A DNA stretch of 64,000 bases, from positions 1,550,001 to 1,614,000 of the forward strand of contig OZ253476.1 in the NCBI GenBank assembly GCA_965261795.1, in the 5' to 3' direction. This DNA is from CBDCFV01 sp965261795 (lineage in GTDB: Bacteria; Chloroflexota; Dehalococcoidia; Lucifugimonadales; UBA3495). The notes under the pieces are model-generated. The model saw nothing but the letters and a program-made list of their open reading frames with translations. It had not been told where the DNA came from and made no database searches. The translations under genes and the position numbers were made by a program. Within the stretch, counting starts at the first letter, position 1. The number at the start of each line of letters is the position of its first letter. This document shows, in pieces, positions 25,185 to 34,176 of the stretch.

Positions 25185-27551
25185 TTAATGTGAGGGCCTT
25201 CCCGCTTGCACCAGTCCCCAAACCCGGTGAGGCCCCACCGGCGGCTCGGTAAGCTCCGCGCCTATCGGCAAAAGAGCGTCGGCGACGGCGTTGGCCACCG
25301 CTGAATATGCCCCTACCGTTCCGGCTTCCCCTACGCCCTTGACTCCCCCTGGGGTGAACGGCGACGGTGTTTCCGTATGAATGACTTGAAAGTTTGGTAT
25401 GTCCGTCGCGCTGGGAACAAGGTAGTCCATCAATGAACCGGTGATTAGCTGGCCGCCCTCATCGTACCGAAGTTCCTCGAACAAGGCGTTGCCCACTCCT
25501 TGTGCCGCCCCTCCAACAACCTGGCCGTCTACTACCACATGGTCCAGGATTGTTCCACAGTCCTCTACAATGAAGTATTGCTCCAGCTTAACCATCCCTG
25601 TTTCCCGGTCTACCCTGACCAAGGCGATGTGGGCGCCGTTGCCGAAGACCTGATGGGGAGGATCGAATGATCGTGTTGCGTGCAACCCCCGCTCGATGGC
25701 CTCGGGCAGCACCACTTCGCGGGAGCCGTTGTAGGCGGCCCCGGCCACTGTCGTGAAGGGTACCGTGCGGTCAGGGTCGGACTTGACGAACACCTGCCCG
25801 TTGGCGATGTCCAACTCCTCATCCTCGGAGTCCAGGAAAAACCGTGCTACCTCAAACACCTTGCGCCGGATGTCCTGGGCCGCTAATCGGATCGCCCCTC
25901 CCGTGCTTACCGCGCTTCTGCTGACGCCGGTGCCCGTTCCGAAAGGCGTGGAGTCGGTGTCGCCTTGAAGTATCTTGACCGTCTCGTAGGGAACGCCGAT
26001 TTCCCTTGCCGCAAGGCTGCCAAACACCGCTTCATGGCCTTGGCCGCTGGACCTGGCGCTTACGCCTACAAGGACGTTGCCGCGGGCGTCCACCCGTATC
26101 GTGGCGGCGTCGAACCCAGGGTTTCCAACCACGCCGCGTCGCCGGTAGTCCATCGAGCCGGTGCTGGTATGCTCCACGAAGCAGGCGATGCCGATTCCAA
26201 CCCACTCGCCATTGGCCCTGGCTTCAGCCTGCTTCTTGCGCAACTCGTGGTATTCGGATAGTTCCAGCACCCTGTCCAGCGTCCCGACGTAGTCGCCGCT
26301 GTCGTACAGCCTGCCGGCGGCGGTGTTGTAAGGCATTTCGTGAGACTGGATCAGGTTGCGTCGGCGGACTTCCGCCGGGTCCATGTTCAGGTTCTGGGCG
26401 ATCATGTCCATTATCCGTTCGATAACGAATATGCCTTGGACGGTGCCCACGCCTCGGTAAGCCCCGCCGGGGCACTTGTTGGTGAGTACCCCATACGATT
26501 GACAGTTGTAATTGTCGATGTGGTAAGGCCCAACGATGGACTGCCCGGTGGTCATGGGCTCCAGACCCGCTCCCACCGGCCCCAGGCTGTGTGCGCCTTG
26601 GTCCACGAATACCTTGGAACGGACACCCAGGACCGTTCCGTCGTTAGCCGCGGCAACCGACACCTCAACCCTTTGCTCATGTGCATGAGCGCACGCCAGA
26701 ATGTTTTCCATCCGGTCTTCCACCCACTTGACCGCCCGGCCAATCTTCTTGGAGAGGAAGGTCAAAGCAATGGCCTCCGGGTAGCCGGTGCCCTTGATCC
26801 CGAAATCGCCTCCCAGGTCGGGGGATATCACCCGCACGGAATGTTCCGGTAGCCGCAGAACCGAAGAGAAAACGGAGCGAGCCCGGTGGGGCGCTTGGCA
26901 AGATGAGTAAAGAGTCAAGCGGTCCAGCCCGCTGTCGAAATCCGCGATGACACCTCGGCCCTCCAAGGGAATGGCCGTTTGCCGGGGGAAATGGAACGTC
27001 TTCTCCAGGACCAGGTCCGCCCGCTGGAAAGCCGCGTCCGGGTCTCCTCCGCCGAACTCCCGGTAAAAAAGGATGTTGTCCTCCATCCCTTCATGAATCG
27101 TCGGAGCGCCGGGCGCCAAGCTGTCGTCCACGTTGGTCAATACCGGGATCGGCTCGTACTCTATGACGACGGCTTCAGCCATATCTTCCGCGATGTACGG
27201 CGACTCCGCCGCCACAGCAACTATCGGCTCACCTGCGAAGACCACCTTTCCCGGAGGCATGGGATATCTGTCGTAAGGCCTGGCAAAATCGCTGGAGCCG
27301 GGTGTGGCCGGGCGCACCGGATTGACATAAGGCAGCACTTCCTCCGGAGTCAGCACGGCGATCGCGCCGGGGACTTGAAGCGCTGCGGAGACATCTATAT
27401 TGGAAATATAGGCATGAGCGTGAAGACTGCGAACGAAGGCCGCGTAACACATCCCCGGCAGCTTGATGTCGTCCAGGAACCTGCCCTTGGCTTGGACCAA
27501 ACGGGACTCGCTAGGCCGGAATATGTTCTCTTCAGGATGGGCCATTTTCAT
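25185..27551 (-). CDS. molybdenum hydroxylase large subunit (xanthine dehydrogenase / CoxL family)
   Basis: The molybdopterin-binding subunit of a xanthine-dehydrogenase-family hydroxylase. The N-terminal a/b hammerhead domain (about 10-130) is followed by the Mo-binding domains. GGDFGIKGTGYPEAIALTF, CPGGAYRGVGTVQG and the conserved glutamate in GGVKGVGEAGTVGAYSAVAN are recognisable. I start at the ATG at 27551 (MKMAHPEEN, AAGGA upstream), giving 788 residues. The FAD and 2Fe-2S subunit genes that normally accompany it are absent here; the only neighbour on this strand is a cupin. Carbon-monoxide dehydrogenase is unlikely because the CoxL AYRCSFR loop is not seen. The substrate is unknown. 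Confidence 0.9.
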   Translation of the reverse strand: MKMAHPEENIFRPSESRLVQAKGRFLDDIKLPGMCYAAFVRSLHAHAYISNIDVSAALQVPGAIAVLTPEEVLPYVNPVRPATPGSSDFARPYDRYPMPPGKVVFAGEPIVAVAAESPYIAEDMAEAVVIEYEPIPVLTNVDDSLAPGAPTIHEGMEDNILFYREFGGGDPDAAFQRADLVLEKTFHFPRQTAIPLEGRGVIADFDSGLDRLTLYSSCQAPHRARSVFSSVLRLPEHSVRVISPDLGGDFGIKGTGYPEAIALTFLSKKIGRAVKWVEDRMENILACAHAHEQRVEVSVAAANDGTVLGVRSKVFVDQGAHSLGPVGAGLEPMTTGQSIVGPYHIDNYNCQSYGVLTNKCPGGAYRGVGTVQGIFVIERIMDMIAQNLNMDPAEVRRRNLIQSHEMPYNTAAGRLYDSGDYVGTLDRVLELSEYHELRKKQAEARANGEWVGIGIACFVEHTSTGSMDYRRRGVVGNPGFDAATIRVDARGNVLVGVSARSSGQGHEAVFGSLAAREIGVPYETVKILQGDTDSTPFGTGTGVSRSAVSTGGAIRLAAQDIRRKVFEVARFFLDSEDEELDIANGQVFVKSDPDRTVPFTTVAGAAYNGSREVVLPEAIERGLHATRSFDPPHQVFGNGAHIALVRVDRETGMVKLEQYFIVEDCGTILDHVVVDGQVVGGAAQGVGNALFEELRYDEGGQLITGSLMDYLVPSATDIPNFQVIHTETPSPFTPGGVKGVGEAGTVGAYSAVANAVADALLPIGAELTEPPVGPHRVWGLVQAGRPSH

Positions 27552-27669
27552 GTCCTTGCGGGCAGAGTCTTTTACTGCGAAGCACACCGGGAGAGCAAAG
27601 TCTCATTTGGGTTTTACTCAGTGCACTTTGCGGTCTCGGCAGTGAAAACGAGATGAGGGAGGAAGACGG

Positions 27670-28002
27670 TCAGTCCCTAAGCAGAATGTAGGCTGCTGCG
27701 TTCGGAGACAGGTCCAAGTGCGTATGGCCTTTCCCGGAAGTGTCCTCCATGAACCGGATGTCCCCGGCCCGCAACACCCGCTTGGAGCCGTCGCTGGCGC
27801 CTATCTCAACCTCCCCGGACAGGTGAACAATCAAGCGGCGCTCCGCAAGGGGATGGAAGTCCATGTTGCGAGACCCGTCGAACTGCTGGACTTTCACCTC
27901 GGATACGTTCAGCAAAGACCCCAGCTCGGGGTGGCCTTCAAGGTCTATGTCCTCGATGTGGCTCTCCCCGTGGGAATCTGCGAAGACTCGGTAAATTGCC
28001 AT
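27670..28002 (-). CDS. cupin-domain protein
   Basis: A 110-residue single-domain cupin. FDGSRNMDFHPLAERRLIVH and LSGEVEIGASDGSKRVLRAG fit the two cupin motifs, followed by GHTHLDLSP. The motif-1 histidines are partly kept (FHPL, then Arg). The ATG at 28002 has GGAGGGCGAAC directly upstream, and an upstream in-frame reading to 28101 lacks a ribosome site. It is encoded 118 bases upstream of the molybdenum hydroxylase subunit and may be co-transcribed. The role is unknown. Confidence 0.75.
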   Translation of the reverse strand: MAIYRVFADSHGESHIEDIDLEGHPELGSLLNVSEVKVQQFDGSRNMDFHPLAERRLIVHLSGEVEIGASDGSKRVLRAGDIRFMEDTSGKGHTHLDLSPNAAAYILLRD

Positions 28003-28286
28003 GTTCGCCCTCCAATCGGTGCTCCCAAGGTAATGCGGAGCGTAATCGCACACAGGCTGGCCGTTCAGTCTCGCCGCGCCGCGGCGTTGCTCCAAGGACA
28101 CCGGCTTTCGGACAATTGTAACAGCAGAAAACGTTGCTATCTAATGCCGCGGTGTTGGACAGCAACAGTTAAGTCCAGTAGGACTCAATCCTGGACATGA
28201 CATCCGGGACCAGCATAGGCGGTTAGGGTGTGCGCTGACCGAGAACATTTACCCTGTAAACTGGCGCCGGAGGGGAGTTGAATCGA

Positions 28287-29195
28287 TTAACCTGTCCTGA
28301 GCCGCGGGTCCAGCACGTCGCGCATAGCGTCGCCCAACAGGTTAACCCCGAACACGGCGAGGGCTAAAGCTATGCCTGGAGACATAGCCAACCAAGGCCG
28401 GTTCTTAATTTGTATAACGTTGCCTCCTTCGCTCAACATGCTGCCCCAAGTGGGTACATCCGGCGGCACGCCTACGCCGAGGAAGCTTAGCGAAGACTCC
28501 ACGATTATGGCATAACCCAAGCTCAGGGTGGCGAGAATTATGAAGATGGCCATACAGTTGGGCACAATATGGCGCATGATAATGCGCATATTGCTCGATC
28601 CCACAGCCCTCGCTGCCAGCACGTAGTCCATCTCTTTAATGGCTAATGCTTGAGATCGTACTGTGCGTATGGCGCTGGGCGCCAACACGATGACCAACGC
28701 GATGATAATGTTGGTCACGGAGGATCCCAATGCGGCCATGAGCGCCAACGCCAGAATTATTCCGGGAAAGGCGATGAACGTGTCGACGAAACGCTGGACG
28801 ATCAAGTCAAATCTCCCGCCGTAGTAGGCGCTGATGGCGCCCAGTAACGAACCGGCGGTTATGCCTATTGAGATGCTGACCAAGCCGACAAAGAGTGAAA
28901 TACGGCCGCCGTGGAAGATACGGCTCAGCACGTCGCGCCCGAGTAAATCACTACCCAGAGGAAAGTCTCCCCCCGGCTTCTCGTATATCTGCTTAGCGTG
29001 GATTTCTCCGTGGTGATGAGGTGAGATGACGGGAGCGAGAACCGCAATAACTATCAGGACCAGGAGAATGGCTCCGCCGGCAGCCCCCAGAGGCTTGCGA
29101 CGACAGAAGGTAGCCAACGCCAATGCCATTCCCCGGACCGGAAGCAGTCCTCTGAGGATTGGGGACTGGGTAGTCTCGGTTTGATCAGCTAACAC
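28287..29195 (-). CDS. peptide/opine ABC transporter permease (DppC family, second system)
   Basis: A 302-residue DppC-type permease. The OppC-N segment KPLGAAGGAILLVLIVIAVL is followed by the transport domain with MDYVLAARAVGSSNMRIIMR as coupling region and ESSLSFLGVGVPPDVPTWG as the family hallmark. It ends DPRLR. The start is a GTG at 29195 after GAGGAATAAATC. It is the last gene of an operon with DppB and a binding protein. No ATPase gene accompanies this system, so it may share those at 5.8-7.9 kb or elsewhere. Confidence 0.92.
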   Translation of the reverse strand: MLADQTETTQSPILRGLLPVRGMALALATFCRRKPLGAAGGAILLVLIVIAVLAPVISPHHHGEIHAKQIYEKPGGDFPLGSDLLGRDVLSRIFHGGRISLFVGLVSISIGITAGSLLGAISAYYGGRFDLIVQRFVDTFIAFPGIILALALMAALGSSVTNIIIALVIVLAPSAIRTVRSQALAIKEMDYVLAARAVGSSNMRIIMRHIVPNCMAIFIILATLSLGYAIIVESSLSFLGVGVPPDVPTWGSMLSEGGNVIQIKNRPWLAMSPGIALALAVFGVNLLGDAMRDVLDPRLRTG

Positions 29196-29227
29196 GATTT
29201 ATTCCTCATTTGGGACCTGGAACTTCT

Positions 29228-30187
29228 CTAGCCGTAGCGGATCCTGGGGTTAAGCCAGCCGTAGAGCAGGTCAACGATCAGGTTCAGGATCAGGACTACG
29301 ACGGCCACCAGCATCACGAAGGCTTGGACGATCGGGTAGTCCCTGACGATGACACTCTGGACTAACATGCTGCCCATGCCCGGTATCGTGAAGATGAACT
29401 CAATGAGTACGGCGCCGCCCAATAGACGGCTAAGCTGGAACCCGGCCACCGTAATTACCGGCAAAAAGGCATTTTTCAGCCCGTGGCGTCCGATGACTAC
29501 AAGCTCGGCCAACCCCTTGGACCGCGCCGTGCGAATGTAGTCTTCGCGCATCACTTCCAGCATAGAAGAGCGCGTGAGTCGCGTTGCGAAGGCGGTGTTG
29601 AAGTAACCCAGCGCCAAGGCAGGGAAAATCATCTGCTCTAGATTCGTCAAAGGGTCTTTCCACAAGACCGCATAGCCCAAAGGGGGACCCCAGTTGAACC
29701 AAAAGGCGAGGACAAATATTACAAGTATCCCTACCCAGAATGTGGGCAGGGCCACACCCCCGATGGTGAAAATCTTGGCAACGTAATCGAACCAACTGTC
29801 CTGCCTTACAGCGGAGAGAACCCCCAAGGGCACAGCCACTCCGTAAGAGATCAGTAGGGCGAGGATAGCTAGCTCAATGCTGATGGGAAACCTGGACTCG
29901 ACCATGCTGGCCACCGTAACGGCAGGAAAGAAGAAGGAGTTTCCGAAGTCTCCCGTTAACAACCCCTTGACCCAGACTGCGTACTGGACGACGAAGGGTC
30001 TGTCAGTCCCTAGTTGCCTTCGAACATTCTCAACGTCTTCCGGAGTGTAACTTCCCTCTCCACCGCCGCTTAGTATAGCTATGGCCGGGTCACCGGGTAG
30101 GAATCGCATGATGCCGAATACCAACAACGACACCATTATCAATGTTGGTATAAACAGGAGCAGCCGCTGTATTAGGTAGCCTGTCAT
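29228..30187 (-). CDS. peptide/opine ABC transporter permease (DppB family, second system)
   Basis: A 319-residue DppB-type permease with six predicted helices. It starts with the RLLLFIPTLIMVSLLVFGIM helix, contains LGTDRPFVVQYAVWVKGLL and the coupling segment REDYIRTARSKGLAELVVIG, and ends DLLYGWLNPRIR. The ATG at 30187 follows AGAGGAAGC. It is separated from the binding-protein gene by 247 bases that contain a GC-rich hairpin, and from dppC by 32 bases. Confidence 0.92.
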   Translation of the reverse strand: MTGYLIQRLLLFIPTLIMVSLLVFGIMRFLPGDPAIAILSGGGEGSYTPEDVENVRRQLGTDRPFVVQYAVWVKGLLTGDFGNSFFFPAVTVASMVESRFPISIELAILALLISYGVAVPLGVLSAVRQDSWFDYVAKIFTIGGVALPTFWVGILVIFVLAFWFNWGPPLGYAVLWKDPLTNLEQMIFPALALGYFNTAFATRLTRSSMLEVMREDYIRTARSKGLAELVVIGRHGLKNAFLPVITVAGFQLSRLLGGAVLIEFIFTIPGMGSMLVQSVIVRDYPIVQAFVMLVAVVVLILNLIVDLLYGWLNPRIRYG

Positions 30188-30394
30188 GCTTCCTCTTTCT
30201 GGCTCGGCTGGGGCCTATGGTTAATGCCTTGTTATGCGGTTGTGGTTCCTAAACCAAGGCCAAAGTGGAATCTACATAGACCTTCTTACGAATCCCTGCG
30301 GATTTCACCTTGGCTTTAGTTCAGGTGGCGCAGAAGCCCTTGAGATCGGGCCGCTTACGCTAGTGTCAGTGTGCGATGGGGCCGGTTACATGTT

Positions 30395-30420
30395 GTGGCG
30401 GGCTGTACACAGCCCGCCAC
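30395..30420 (-). promoter_or_regulatory. intercistronic hairpin between binding protein and permease (second system)
   Basis: Perfect 10-bp arms GTGGCGGGCT (30395-30404) and AGCCCGCCAC (30411-30420) around a 6-base loop, only 14 bases past the binding-protein stop. No T-run follows on the - strand. The position mirrors the hairpin at 9955-9981 of the other peptide-type operon. Confidence 0.6.
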
Positions 30421-30434
30421 CCATTACACCACTA

Positions 30435-32345
30435 CTACTCCTCTAGCCAAAGGTGCTCTTTCTGGAATCCATATTGAGATCCCAACGGCACCAGAAGGAA
30501 ATTCTTAACGTGATTATGATTCACTATGAAGCTGTAACTAGCCACCCAAATCAGGTGGACAAAGTGCCCCTCTCCTTGGCGAAGAATGTCTTCCGCCTCT
30601 TTGATGAGCGCCCTGCGTTTCACTTGGTCGGTCTCCGATTTCTGCTCCTCGAATATTTCCCTGATCCTGGGGTCGTCGTATTTCAGCGCGTTCCTGGGGC
30701 CTCCCGGCAGGTATATGCCGATGAACAGGTCGTCAGGGTCGTTGATATTCGGGCCGTGGCCGAGCATAAGCATGTGTTCATAATCTCCGGATTGCTCTGC
30801 ATTAAATCCGGTGGTTGTGTCAGTTATCTTTAGCTCCAAGGTGATGCCTGCTTCGGCCAATTGATCCTTGAGTATTACCGCCACGTCTTGGATCAGGTTG
30901 TAAGTGTGGAACTGTAGGGCGACCCCGTCTGGGAACCCTGCCTCCGCTAACAGTTCTTTGGCCATTTCAATGTCGCGCGGGTCTTTCTGTGCATCCGCGA
31001 TACCGTAAGGCCCCGTGGCCAACGGGGTTCCGGCCCCGTCCACGTAACGGAACCCGGGCCAATTGGCGATCTCTTCGTCCGAGGCGGACATCCATGTGTT
31101 GGGGTAGAAGGGAACGCCAAGCTTACCATTACCCAACCGCCGGATGATGTTGATCTCCTGTCGGTCTACTGCCAGGTGTACCGCTCGCCGTACACGAGGA
31201 TCATCCACTGGTGGGTTATTGAAGTTGAACTGGAAGAAACGCATCCCGTTGGCGCCTTTCAGCCAAGCCTTACCCTTGTCTTTAAATAACTCGTTAAAGT
31301 CCAAGGCATCCTGGTCACTTATGCCGGTGCCGGGTGTCAGCCAGATTTGTTCCGTCTGCAAGGCAGTCAACACCCTGCTCCTGTCACTGATGACGAAGGC
31401 CTCGATTTTGTCGATGAATGGCAACCCATTCTTAAAGTAGTCGGGGTTTTTCTCCATTTCGATCAAGCTGCCCCGTTCGTGGCTGACGAACTTGAAAGCG
31501 CCGGACCCCACAATGTTGGACGGCGTATCGAAGTATGTCTCGGAATCTTCTCTGCCCTCCAGTACGTGCTTGGGCATCATAATCATGTAGTCGATGGCCA
31601 AAAACGGGATCAAAGCGTTGGGGGTAGTGAACTTGGTGTTTACTTTGACTGTCTTGGCGTCTACCGCTTCTGAGCCGGCATAGTAGGGCGTCAGGTTCCT
31701 TACCCTGGGCCTGGCTACTCCTTCCTCGACCATCCTGTCCAAGCTGAACACAACATCGTCGGCCGTAACTGGCTGGCCATCCGTCCAGTTAGCGTCATGG
31801 AGCCGGAAGATTAGGCTCATGCCGTCGGGACTCCACTCCCAGCTTTCGGCCAAGTCACCGATTATGGTCGTCTGGTCGCGGTGGTCCTGCATCACAAGCG
31901 TGCTATAGAGGTCCCGTGCGTTATACAAGGCGCGGTTGCAGCAGGCTTGCATGGTGTCCCAGTGGCTCAGTTCATACACCACCGCCATCGGGAGGGTGCC
32001 GCCGTACTTCCCTTGGTCTGACCACTCTTTCCAGGGCCTGGACACGGCGGGGGCCGCGACTGCGGCAGGGGTGGCGAAGTCCAAAGGAGTAGGCTCCGCT
32101 TTCTCCATAGCCTTCGGCGCGGTGGTGGACTCCATCTTTTCCTCTTTAGCAGATTCGGGTACGGTGGTAGCCTCCATTTTCTCAGCGGCTTCAGGTTTCT
32201 CCATAGCTGCAGGCGGTTTGGTGGAGACGGCCTCCGGGGCCACCTCCGGGTCAGTTGCTCCTCCACATCCCGCCGCGAAAAGGAAAACGATCACCAGGGG
32301 CGTGAACAACAGCACCTTGAAATGCTTGAACCACTGGTACCTCAT
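30435..32345 (-). CDS. peptide-type ABC substrate-binding lipoprotein (SBP_bac_5, second system)
   Basis: A 636-residue family 5 solute receptor. The signal peptide LFTPLVIVFLFAAGCGG ends in a lipobox Cys. Residues about 30-95 form an Ala/Glu/Lys/Pro/Thr linker with repeated EKMEATTVP-like units, a different composition from the VEKEV stalk of the other receptors but probably with the same spacer role. The binding domain follows, with the motifs DGQPVTADDVVFSLDRMVEE, RRAVHLAVDRQEIN and KELLAEAGFPDGVALQFHTY. The ATG at 32345 has AAGGAGG seven bases upstream. The ligand is unknown. Confidence 0.92.
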   Translation of the reverse strand: MRYQWFKHFKVLLFTPLVIVFLFAAGCGGATDPEVAPEAVSTKPPAAMEKPEAAEKMEATTVPESAKEEKMESTTAPKAMEKAEPTPLDFATPAAVAAPAVSRPWKEWSDQGKYGGTLPMAVVYELSHWDTMQACCNRALYNARDLYSTLVMQDHRDQTTIIGDLAESWEWSPDGMSLIFRLHDANWTDGQPVTADDVVFSLDRMVEEGVARPRVRNLTPYYAGSEAVDAKTVKVNTKFTTPNALIPFLAIDYMIMMPKHVLEGREDSETYFDTPSNIVGSGAFKFVSHERGSLIEMEKNPDYFKNGLPFIDKIEAFVISDRSRVLTALQTEQIWLTPGTGISDQDALDFNELFKDKGKAWLKGANGMRFFQFNFNNPPVDDPRVRRAVHLAVDRQEINIIRRLGNGKLGVPFYPNTWMSASDEEIANWPGFRYVDGAGTPLATGPYGIADAQKDPRDIEMAKELLAEAGFPDGVALQFHTYNLIQDVAVILKDQLAEAGITLELKITDTTTGFNAEQSGDYEHMLMLGHGPNINDPDDLFIGIYLPGGPRNALKYDDPRIREIFEEQKSETDQVKRRALIKEAEDILRQGEGHFVHLIWVASYSFIVNHNHVKNFLLVPLGSQYGFQKEHLWLEE

Positions 32346-33016
32346 GGAGGAGCCTCCTTAGATTTGAGAATCCTGAGCTATGTAACCAGAGAGTCACGGC
32401 ACACTCTTCATAAGCCTGGATATACGGTGTCGACGTGCTCAGAACTATTATGTCGATGGACTTCGTAGTAATAATATCTTTATGAGTATTTCTAGTAATA
32501 ATATTTTGATTTATATATATGTGAAACGGAAATCACAATGTATTGAAGTTGGTAGAGTATACTCCATAGATAATACAAGTACAATAGTAATACTTTATGG
32601 AATAATAATGGTAATAATATATGTAATTCGTCTATTCACCACCGAAAAGCGGAGCCAGCTCTTGGTTTCATCAAATGCCGAACGACGGAAGTCGGAGATT
32701 CAGGCAATATAATTCGTCATTCGGACTTAGATCCCGTGCCATTCCAATCTGAATGGGTTAGAGATGCGGTCGAGATAAGCTTGCCGTTTCGGGGAATTGA
32801 GGTACACGGCGGGACGCGCGCAGCTAGAGGACTAACGTGATTAGGCTATTGCGATTTGGGGGCGCAGGTAGTGGGGGAGGTAGGACTACCAAAGATGTGG
32901 GGCATAACCGGCGTCGGGGCGTGGTCTATCGGTGTGCAGAAGAAAACGCCGCCAATCAAAGCGGCGGCGTCTCAGAATTAAGGCTTGGAGTGCTTGCTAA
33001 AACCGCAACCCGTTAC
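32346..33016. other. 671-base gene-free region with an AT-rich islet
   Basis: The region lies upstream of the second binding-protein operon. From 32461 to 32640 only 44 of 180 bases are G or C, far below the rest of the window, with many AATAAT and TATATA words. A 76-codon ORF through it has an implausible Ile/Tyr/Asn-rich composition and no ribosome site, so I do not call it. A terminator for the dipeptidase gene lies at 32946-32970. Confidence 0.7.
32946..32970 (-). terminator. terminator of the dipeptidase gene
   Basis: An 8-bp stem, ACGCCGCC (32946-32953) and GGCGGCGT (32963-32970). On the - strand it is followed by TTTTCT, which makes a good factor-independent terminator about 50 bases past the stop of the M19 dipeptidase gene. 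Confidence 0.8.
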
Positions 33017-34138
33017 TCACCCCATAATCCGCCGGAAGAACGCCAGCGCGTTGCCGCCAGCTATCTTTTTCACGTCCTCGTCGGAGTAGCCGCGGGCTAT
33101 GAGGCCCCGGACGATGTTCTTGCCGTCGGCCGGGGACTCCAAGCCGTTGAGATACGGCGCGGGGGTAGGGCCGGTGCGGCCCATTACCACTTGGCCCACC
33201 CCCACCATGTCGCCGATGCTGGTGTCGGTGCCGATGGCTACGTGGTCAATGCCCACCAGTCGGACCATGTAGTCGTAATGGTCCAACACGCACTCTATGC
33301 TTTGCTCCGGGTCGTTGCTCAGCCGGTTGGGTACCGCCGTGATCCCGATAACGCCGCCCTTTCTGGCGCAGGCCAGCAATTCTTCGTCCTTCCTCAACCT
33401 GCGGGCTTGCAAGCTATCGCTGGCCAGCGTGTAGGAACCGTCGTGACTGAAGGTCACCGGGGTGTTGGATGCTTCGATGGCGTCCATGGCGGTGCGGAAC
33501 GACGCGTGGGACACGTCGACAACCATCCCCAGTTCGTTCATTCGTTGGACGACTTCCACCCCGAACTCGCTGAGTCCCCCGTCGTTGCGTTCGAAGATGC
33601 CGTCGCCGATGTAGGCCTTGCGGCTGTAAGTGAGGCCCGCCAACCGGATTCCCGCGTTATAGAGCACGTCCACCCGGTTCAGCTCGTTGCCGATGGCGAG
33701 GTGTTCCACCGTGGGTAGGAATCCTACCTTGCCCTGGTGCTTGGCCGACTCGATCTCGGACGCGTTGTTGACCCGGAGCACGTCGTCATGCCGGGAAATA
33801 TCCGAAATCATCATGCTGATCTCGTCCAGCAGGTCGGAAAAGCGTATGAAGGACATCTCGCTGGTGTGCAACATGCCGCGAAAGACGTTGGCTGTTCCCA
33901 CGGCGGTAAAGCCGCCTTCCCGGACCGCGTCGTAACCCCACACGTAGCTGTCGCTTCGGAGGTATTCCCAATATTGGTTGAAGTCCTCCGGCAGGACCAT
34001 CGGATGCTGATGAAGGTCGATCATTACCGACTCTTCCATCAAGCGCTCGAACCTGAGCCGCTGCTCCGCATCAAGCGGAACGGTCATTGAAGGGACTCGG
34101 CTTACTTGACTCACTAAGTTGAATCTGCCGGGCGTCAT
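33017..34138 (-). CDS. membrane dipeptidase-like protein (peptidase family M19)
   Basis: A 373-residue M19 (renal dipeptidase) family metalloenzyme; members hydrolyse dipeptides, some with a D residue. MIDLHQHPMVLPED carries the HxH/D zinc motif near residue 40, GKVGFLPTVEHLAIGNELNR holds the bridging Glu region (the usual EG is VEHL here), VVDVSHASFRTAMDAIE supplies the His, and HVAIGTDTSIGDMVG the late Asp. The ATG at 34138 follows AGGGAG by nine bases. It is the last of three - strand hydrolase genes and has its own terminator. Confidence 0.88.
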   Translation of the reverse strand: MTPGRFNLVSQVSRVPSMTVPLDAEQRLRFERLMEESVMIDLHQHPMVLPEDFNQYWEYLRSDSYVWGYDAVREGGFTAVGTANVFRGMLHTSEMSFIRFSDLLDEISMMISDISRHDDVLRVNNASEIESAKHQGKVGFLPTVEHLAIGNELNRVDVLYNAGIRLAGLTYSRKAYIGDGIFERNDGGLSEFGVEVVQRMNELGMVVDVSHASFRTAMDAIEASNTPVTFSHDGSYTLASDSLQARRLRKDEELLACARKGGVIGITAVPNRLSNDPEQSIECVLDHYDYMVRLVGIDHVAIGTDTSIGDMVGVGQVVMGRTGPTPAPYLNGLESPADGKNIVRGLIARGYSDEDVKKIAGGNALAFFRRIMG

Positions 34139-34176
34139 AACGGCAACTCCCTGCTAACGGATTAGGGCCAACGACT

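Noticed and set aside
32482..32712. 76-codon ORF in the AT-rich islet
   Set aside because: Extreme base composition creates a stop-poor stretch; there is no ribosome site and the Ile/Tyr/Asn-rich product looks like non-coding DNA.
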